Part shown: in pieces, positions 59,375 to 64,000 of the stretch
How the letters are laid out: the number at the start of each line of letters is the position of its first letter
Position numbering within the stretch: position 1 is the first letter of the stretch
Origin: Pseudomonas sp. GM80
GTDB lineage: Bacteria; Pseudomonadota; Gammaproteobacteria; Pseudomonadales; Pseudomonadaceae
Reading direction: 5' to 3'
Assembly: GCF_000282515.1 (NCBI RefSeq)
Contig: NZ_AKJD01000167.1
Span: 35,041 to 99,040, forward strand
Length of the DNA stretch: 64,000 bases
Program-made: the position numbers and the translations under genes
The notes under the pieces: model-generated
What the model was told of the DNA's origin: nothing
The model's database searches: none
The model's input: only the letters and a program-made list of their open reading frames with translations

Positions 59375-59423
59375 GGGACTCTCCATGACGATGCACACAG
59401 GCATAAACCTGATTCGGTTAAAC

Positions 59424-59461
59424 AACGACGGCCGACTTTCAAGGGTAAAAAAGTCGTCGTT
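59424..59461. promoter_or_regulatory. Inverted repeat in the YdeP-moaA promoter region
   Basis: AACGAC...GTCGTT (outer) and GACTTT...AAAGTC (inner) form a nearly continuous palindrome 50 bases upstream of the YdeP-like start. It could be an operator or the stem of a leader hairpin. The rest of the 355-base gap is AT-rich promoter DNA; no Fnr/Anr box of the TTGAT-N4-ATCAA form was seen. Confidence 0.4.
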
Positions 59462-59729
59462 TGATTTGCCGGGGCAAGGATATGAACCGATACAAATTAT
59501 TGTCTAATCGCTATTAATGACTGCACTATCGAAAACATCTATCACGCAGAAAAACCCTTTATTTACGGTACCTTGCGAAACTAAATCAGCAACTTTTCGC
59601 GAAAATAATTTCATCATCGACGGCATCAATCAGCCAGTCATTAACAGTGATTGGACGCCTTGAGAAGTTACTCATAACCTGCGCTGACTCACCCTTTTCA
59701 TCCGCTGTTTTGATACTTGCGAGGCTGTC

Positions 59730-60728
59730 ATGTCAGAGCGTGTCTTGATCGATGGTTACAACCGCCGCGTCGACTATCTGCGCATGTCGGTGACCGACCG
59801 CTGCGACTTTCGCTGCGTTTATTGCATGGCGGAAGACATGCAGTTTCTGCCACGCCAGCAAGTGCTGACGTTGGAGGAGATCTATCAACTGGCGCAGAGT
59901 TTTGTTGCCCTGGGCACCCGCAAGATTCGCCTCACCGGCGGCGAGCCGCTGATCCGTCCGGGCGTGGTCAAGCTGTGCGAGCAAATCGCCGCCCTGCCCG
60001 GCCTGCGTGAACTGTGCATGACCACCAACGGTTCGCAACTGGGCAAACTCGCGGTGCCGCTGTTCGATGCCGGGGTCAAGCGTCTGAACATCAGCCTCGA
60101 CAGCCTCGACCCGCAGCGCTTCCAGCAGATGACCCGCACCGGCGATCTAGCGCAGGTGATCAACGGCATCGATGCCGCACGCAAGGCCGGTTTTACCCGC
60201 ACTAAACTCAATGTCGTGGTGATGCAGGGGCGCAACGATCAGGAGATCAACGACCTGGTCAGCTTCGCGATCGACCGCCAGCTGGACGTCTCTTTCATTG
60301 AAGAAATGCCCTTGGGGATCATCAGCGAACACAGCCGTGCGGAGTCGTTTTTCTCCAGTGCGCAGGTGCGCGAAAAGATCGCCGAGCGCTACACCCTGAT
60401 CGACTCTGCCGAGTCGACTCAAGGCCCGTCACGCTACTGGCGGCTGGCCGAGGCGCCGGATATTCGTCTGGGTTTCATCTCGCCGCACAGCCACAATTTT
60501 TGCGGCACCTGCAACCGCGTGCGGCTGACGGTTGAGGGTCGCCTGCTACTGTGTCTGGGTAACGAGCACTCGGTGGACTTGAAGGCCGTGTTGCGCGCGC
60601 ATCCGGGGCAGCCGCAGCGGTTGGAGAAAGCCATCATCGAGGCGATGAAACTCAAGCCCTATCGGCACAATTTCGAAGTCAACGACGACGTCCAGGTCGT
60701 ACGTTTCATGAACATGACCGGCGGCTGA
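59730..60728 (+). CDS. moaA: GTP 3',8-cyclase (molybdenum cofactor biosynthesis)
   Basis: A 332-residue radical SAM enzyme. The N-terminal cluster motif is C25-x3-C29-x2-C32 (CDFRCVYC), the C-terminal cluster CGTCNRVRLTVEGRLLLC (three Cys), and the chain ends in the MoaA-typical Gly-Gly. It makes the first intermediate of molybdopterin from GTP with MoaC. It is divergent from a molybdopterin oxidoreductase, a fitting context. Confidence 0.95.
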   Translation: MSERVLIDGYNRRVDYLRMSVTDRCDFRCVYCMAEDMQFLPRQQVLTLEEIYQLAQSFVALGTRKIRLTGGEPLIRPGVVKLCEQIAALPGLRELCMTTNGSQLGKLAVPLFDAGVKRLNISLDSLDPQRFQQMTRTGDLAQVINGIDAARKAGFTRTKLNVVVMQGRNDQEINDLVSFAIDRQLDVSFIEEMPLGIISEHSRAESFFSSAQVREKIAERYTLIDSAESTQGPSRYWRLAEAPDIRLGFISPHSHNFCGTCNRVRLTVEGRLLLCLGNEHSVDLKAVLRAHPGQPQRLEKAIIEAMKLKPYRHNFEVNDDVQVVRFMNMTGG

Positions 60729-60764
60729 ACCGCCATTTTCCATGGGTTATCGGAACCGCACAGC

Positions 60765-61661
60765 ATGATCATCAGACCCAAGGTCAACCAATTCGCCATT
60801 CTCTTCACCCTCAAAGGCTCGATTGCCAAGCGCATCGCCCTGCGCACCTTGATGGTCACCCTGCTGGCCTCGGCCATTGTGCTGATCGAAATCCTGCACC
60901 CGAGCAACTTCACCAAGGTCAACGCCACGCCGTTCACCTTGCTGGGGTTGTCGCTGTCGATCTTCATGAATTTTCGCAACAACGCCTGTTATGACCGCTG
61001 GTACGAAGCGCGCAAGGCCTGGGGCGAGGTGATCGTGCACATTCGCTCGGTGATCCGCGAAACCCACGTCATCCGTGAGTCTGCCGAGCGCCAGCCGTTG
61101 CTGCTCAACCTGTGCGGTTTCGCCCATGCGCTCAACGCACGCCTGCGCAAAGAGAGCGAAGCCGACGCCAGCAACGCGTGGATCACGCCGAAACCGGATG
61201 CGCAGACGCCCGATTACAGCGGGCGAATCCTGCAGACGGTTGGCCAGCAATGTTCCGATTTGCATCAAAACGGTGAACTGAGCGAGTGGCGCTACATGCT
61301 GCTGGCCAACCATCTGACCAGCCTCACCCAGGCGCAGGCGACCTGCGAGCGAATCAAGAATACGCCGCTGCCTTTCCCCTACACCTTGCTGCTGCACCGG
61401 ACGATTTATCTGTTCTGTATCCTGCTGCCGTTCGCCATGGCCGAACCGCTGGGCTGGCTGACGCCGCTGTTCACGGCGATTGTCAGCTACACGTTTTTTG
61501 GTCTGGATGCGATTGCCGATGAGCTGGAAGACCCGTTTGGCCGCGATGAAAACGATCTTCCGACCGATGCGCTGGTGCGCAGTATCGAGCGCGATGTCCT
61601 GGCGGAACTGGGGGCAGAGGTGCCGCCGGCGCTGAAACCGGTCGATTACGTTCTGAGTTGA
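60765..61661 (+). CDS. Bestrophin-like chloride/ion channel (YneE-type)
   Basis: A 298-residue membrane protein. It contains MNFRNNACYDRWYEARKAWG, the family signature, at residues ~65-85, and ends with FFGLDAIADELEDPFGRDEND, the conserved Ca2+-clasp-like cluster. Four helices frame a pentameric pore in known structures. Start ATG 60765 is 37 bases after moaA. Physiological role in bacteria unknown. Confidence 0.86.
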   Translation: MIIRPKVNQFAILFTLKGSIAKRIALRTLMVTLLASAIVLIEILHPSNFTKVNATPFTLLGLSLSIFMNFRNNACYDRWYEARKAWGEVIVHIRSVIRETHVIRESAERQPLLLNLCGFAHALNARLRKESEADASNAWITPKPDAQTPDYSGRILQTVGQQCSDLHQNGELSEWRYMLLANHLTSLTQAQATCERIKNTPLPFPYTLLLHRTIYLFCILLPFAMAEPLGWLTPLFTAIVSYTFFGLDAIADELEDPFGRDENDLPTDALVRSIERDVLAELGAEVPPALKPVDYVLS

Positions 61662-61670
61662 GGATGTAAA

Positions 61671-61738
61671 AAAAGATCGCAGCCTGCGGCAGCTCCTACC
61701 TTTATCTCTGTAGGGGCTGCCGCAGGCTGCGATCTTTA
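61671..61738. terminator. Repeat-derived bidirectional terminator
   Basis: AAAGATCGCAGCCTGCGGCA... and its complement form a 27-bp stem with one bulge between two convergent genes, closely related to the repeat at 28072-28146. Confidence 0.85.
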
Positions 61739-61755
61739 GGTCTGGCTATTTATAT

Positions 61756-63036
61756 TTAAGCCGTCAGCGAATAAATCAGCGCCGAAATCGCCACCAAGCC
61801 TACCGCGGTGACAAACACGTTGGACGCCTGACCACGATAGCGTGCCATTGCCGGCACTTTACGGATGGCGTACATCGGCATCAGGAACAGAATCGCCGCG
61901 ATCACCGGGCCGCCGATGGTCTCGATCATGCCCAGAATGCTCGGGTTCCACGTTGCCACGATCCAGCACACCACCAGCATGAACGCTGCCACGATGCGGT
62001 CCAGCGCCTTGGCGCTCGGGCGGTTGCCGCTCTTGATGATCAGGCCTTTGAGGCCTTCGCTGGCACCGATGTAGTGACCGAGGAAGGATTTGGAGATCGC
62101 CACAAACGCAATCAACGGCGCCGCGAAGGCGATGGTCGGGTTGCTGAAGTGGTTGGCCAGGTACGACAGGATCGACAGGTTCTGCGCCTTCGCTTCCGCC
62201 AGTTGCTCAGGCGACAGGGTCAACACGCAGCTGAATACGAAGAACAGCACCATCAGCACCATCAATGCGTGGGCGCGAGACAGGATCTGCGAGCTGCGCT
62301 CTTCGGCATGCACGCCGTAACGACGCTTCTGATCGACCGCGAACGCCGAGATGATCGGCGAGTGGTTGAACGAGAACACCATCACCGGAATCGCCAGCCA
62401 CAGCGTGTGCAGCAACGCCGACGGTGCGGGCACGTGCGAAGCGGTGGCGAGAATGCCGCCGTTCCAGTGCGGAATCAGGTACACCGCAAGGAACAGCAGC
62501 GCGACGATAAACGGATAAACCATCAGGCTCATGGCCTTGACGATCGCCTGCTCGCCGCAACGCACCACGGCCAGCAGGCCGAGGATCAGCACCAACGACA
62601 GCCAGACGCGCGGCGGCGGTGTGATGTGCAGTTGGTGTTCGAGGAAACTGGCGACCGTGTTGGTCAGGCCGACGCTGTAGATCAGCAGGATCGGGAAGAT
62701 CGCGAAGAAATACAGCAGCGTGATCAGCGCACCGGCCTTGATGCCGAAATGCTCTTCGACCACATCAGTGATGTCGGCGCCTTCGCGGCCGGACAGCACA
62801 AAACGGGTCAGGCCACGGTGAGCGTAGAACGTCATCGGGAACGCCAGCAGCGCGAGGATCACCAGCGGCCAGAAGCCGCCCAGACCCGCATTGATCGGCA
62901 AAAACAGGGTGCCGGCGCCGATGGCCGTCCCAAACAGTCCCAACATCCAGGTGGTGTCCTGGCGATTCCAGCTCGACAGCTCGGCTGGTGCTGCTGCTTC
63001 AAAGCGCTGGTCGACGCTTTTGGCCTGATCATTCAT
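61756..63036 (-). CDS. Hydroxy/aromatic amino acid permease (SdaC/TdcC-like)
   Basis: A 426-residue transporter with 11 helices. The start WMLGLFGTAIGAGTLFLPIN is the HAAAP signature; IPVMVFSFNHSPIISAFAVD is the second characteristic block. SdaC/TdcC import serine or threonine by H+ symport. GGAGATCC precedes ATG 63036; a longer frame to 63240 has an implausible N-terminus. Confidence 0.88.
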   Translation of the reverse strand: MNDQAKSVDQRFEAAAPAELSSWNRQDTTWMLGLFGTAIGAGTLFLPINAGLGGFWPLVILALLAFPMTFYAHRGLTRFVLSGREGADITDVVEEHFGIKAGALITLLYFFAIFPILLIYSVGLTNTVASFLEHQLHITPPPRVWLSLVLILGLLAVVRCGEQAIVKAMSLMVYPFIVALLFLAVYLIPHWNGGILATASHVPAPSALLHTLWLAIPVMVFSFNHSPIISAFAVDQKRRYGVHAEERSSQILSRAHALMVLMVLFFVFSCVLTLSPEQLAEAKAQNLSILSYLANHFSNPTIAFAAPLIAFVAISKSFLGHYIGASEGLKGLIIKSGNRPSAKALDRIVAAFMLVVCWIVATWNPSILGMIETIGGPVIAAILFLMPMYAIRKVPAMARYRGQASNVFVTAVGLVAISALIYSLTA

Positions 63037-63288
63037 CCGGTCGGATCTCCGCATTCCGGTCACTTGCCACTCGGTCAGGACGCGTCGGAAAAAACCGACA
63101 GACATGCTCCGGCCGAAACAGGGGCGCGATTCTCCGCGATAAATCAGCAGAAGCAAAGACTTAGCTGAGGAATGGTTGTACGGATCAGATCGGCGGGATG
63201 TCGTTTTTGGGAAAATGGCTGTCGGCAATGAGCACGTCAAATGTCGTTTTCAGACCCGTTTCTGTTCCCGGTCTGCTCAGGACACGTT

Positions 63289-63471
63289 TCAAAGCGAACG
63301 GAGCACTATCGTCCCGAGGGTGAGCACCACCAAGGCAAATAATGCGCCCATGCTGAACCTGAACAGCTCGGAACGAATTTCCGCTGGGGAAAGGTCTTGC
63401 GCTCGTTCGGCAAGTTCAACGTCCTCTCGATACAGACGTTCAATTCTGGCAACGCGTTCTTCCAGGGTCAT
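63289..63471 (-). CDS. Small membrane protein, 60 aa
   Basis: ATG 63471 lies 7 bases after GAGGAG. A coiled-coil-like charged start (MTLEERVARIERLYREDVEL) precedes one hydrophobic helix (FSMGALFALVVLTLGTIVL). Function unknown. A similar small membrane protein lies next to it. Confidence 0.65.
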   Translation of the reverse strand: MTLEERVARIERLYREDVELAERAQDLSPAEIRSELFRFSMGALFALVVLTLGTIVLRSL

Positions 63472-63495
63472 GATCATTCTCCTCTGTGGGTTTGG

Positions 63496-63690
63496 TTAGA
63501 GCTTTGCCAAAAGGCTGAATACTGCGGCAATCGCGGTTAACACCCCCGTACCGACGTCAACGGGATACCAGAATTTTTCTCGCTTGAACTTGCGTTCCTC
63601 CGCCATGAGCTTGAGTCTCTCGACAACGAGTTTGCGTATTTCATTTTGCAGCCGTTCGAGTTCAAGATTTTCCCGATCATTCTGAAGCAT
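63496..63690 (-). CDS. Small coiled-coil membrane protein, 64 aa
   Basis: ATG 63690 follows AAGGAAGGCGC. An N-terminal charged coiled-coil (NLELERLQNEIRKLVVERL...) precedes one helix (VGTGVLTAIAAVFSLLAKL). It shares its layout with the 60-residue gene 24 bases downstream, suggesting two partner proteins of one pair. Confidence 0.65.
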   Translation of the reverse strand: MLQNDRENLELERLQNEIRKLVVERLKLMAEERKFKREKFWYPVDVGTGVLTAIAAVFSLLAKL

Positions 63691-63904
63691 GCGCCTTCCT
63701 TGGCTGTTGGCACTGACTGCCTTTTGCTTTGTGCCCCTCAATAGTTTCGTATTCATCACCTGTCAGATAGCGGATGAATCCGGCGGTTTTGTAGGCAATG
63801 TCCTAGAGTCAGGTAGGCCGTCTCATACGACGTTGCCATAGCCAACAATCAGCGAATCGTCTGACGGATTGCAGGAAAAGAACGCTGCTGCATGAAGGCT
63901 GCCG

Positions 63905-63985
63905 GCCCCATCGCTGGCAAGCCAGCTCCCACAGGGTTATGTGACCAAATCCCTGTAGGAGTGAGCCTGCTCGCGATAAGGCCAG
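63905..63985. repeat. REP pair at right edge
   Basis: CATCGCTGGCAAGCCAGCTC and, inverted, TGTAGGAGTGAGCCTGCTCG face each other across ~20 bases, matching the REP types at 49283-49679. The rest of 63691-63904 shows nothing recognisable. Confidence 0.75.
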
Positions 63986-64000
63986 CCCAGTCAACATCCT

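Noticed and set aside
59461..59480. Possible Anr/Fnr box near TTGATTTGCCGGGGCAA
   Set aside because: The second half does not match ATCAA; not a convincing TTGAT-N4-ATCAA site.

Overview
The window reads as a chromosome segment of a Pseudomonas of the fluorescens group. It has high GC and dense short-intergenic gene packing. It also carries Pseudomonas-type REP/BIME repeats, a cyanide-insensitive type cytochrome bd oxidase, a XenB-type ene-reductase, several TonB-dependent receptors and a DUF6124 gene with a long conserved leader. No rRNA, tRNA, CRISPR array, prophage or complete IS was seen.

Layout. 1-4081: tail of an EAL protein, a scrap of a TonB receptor, then a cobalamin riboswitch driving btuB, a thioredoxin-like 2Fe-2S ferredoxin and a BtuF-like binding protein (B12 uptake without its own BtuCD). 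4148-10955: a run of small metabolic genes on the + strand: DAO-type oxidase, PchB-like chorismate mutase, VOC and GNAT proteins, AraC regulator, cupin, an exported Cif-like epoxide hydrolase, GGCT-like protein, tiny phosphatase and DUF2986. 11206-17835: a putative organosulfur acquisition group (SsuA-like binding protein, GST, AraC regulator, TonB receptor, flavin-dependent monooxygenase) with no ABC permease or ATPase. 17853-30544: Lrp/LysE pair, MaoC hydratase, catalase-like protein, HhH protein, iron permease-like protein, unknown membrane proteins, a kinase-like P-loop protein, a DMT exporter with divergent AraC regulator, a methyltransferase and a START-like protein. 30611-35929: NTF2-like, SDR and XenB-like genes behind a TetR-type palindrome, then a dicarboxylate/glutamate symporter, a VOC protein and a LysR regulator.

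36149-44544 is the accessory part. It holds a LysR stub cut at the boundary of a structured repeat, the DUF6124 gene, several orphan or immunity-like small genes, an AT-rich membrane gene, a HipBA toxin-antitoxin pair, WYL and IS1182-type transposase relics, and a pesticin/lysozyme-like toxin whose stop overlaps the start of an exported candidate immunity protein. The toxin-immunity pair and the repeated structured leader (24029-24150 and 36791-37156) are the most interesting items.

44723-64000 returns to core-like DNA. It holds YfcE-like phosphodiesterase, DUF6678, GNAT, a large MscS channel, a BIME cluster, DUF3574 lipoprotein, a TonB receptor overlapping an APC permease, the cioAB-DUF2474 operon, a YdeP-like molybdopterin oxidoreductase divergent from moaA, a bestrophin-like channel, an SdaC-type amino acid transporter and two small membrane proteins.

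All functions are read from sequence motifs and remembered family features; no database search was run.
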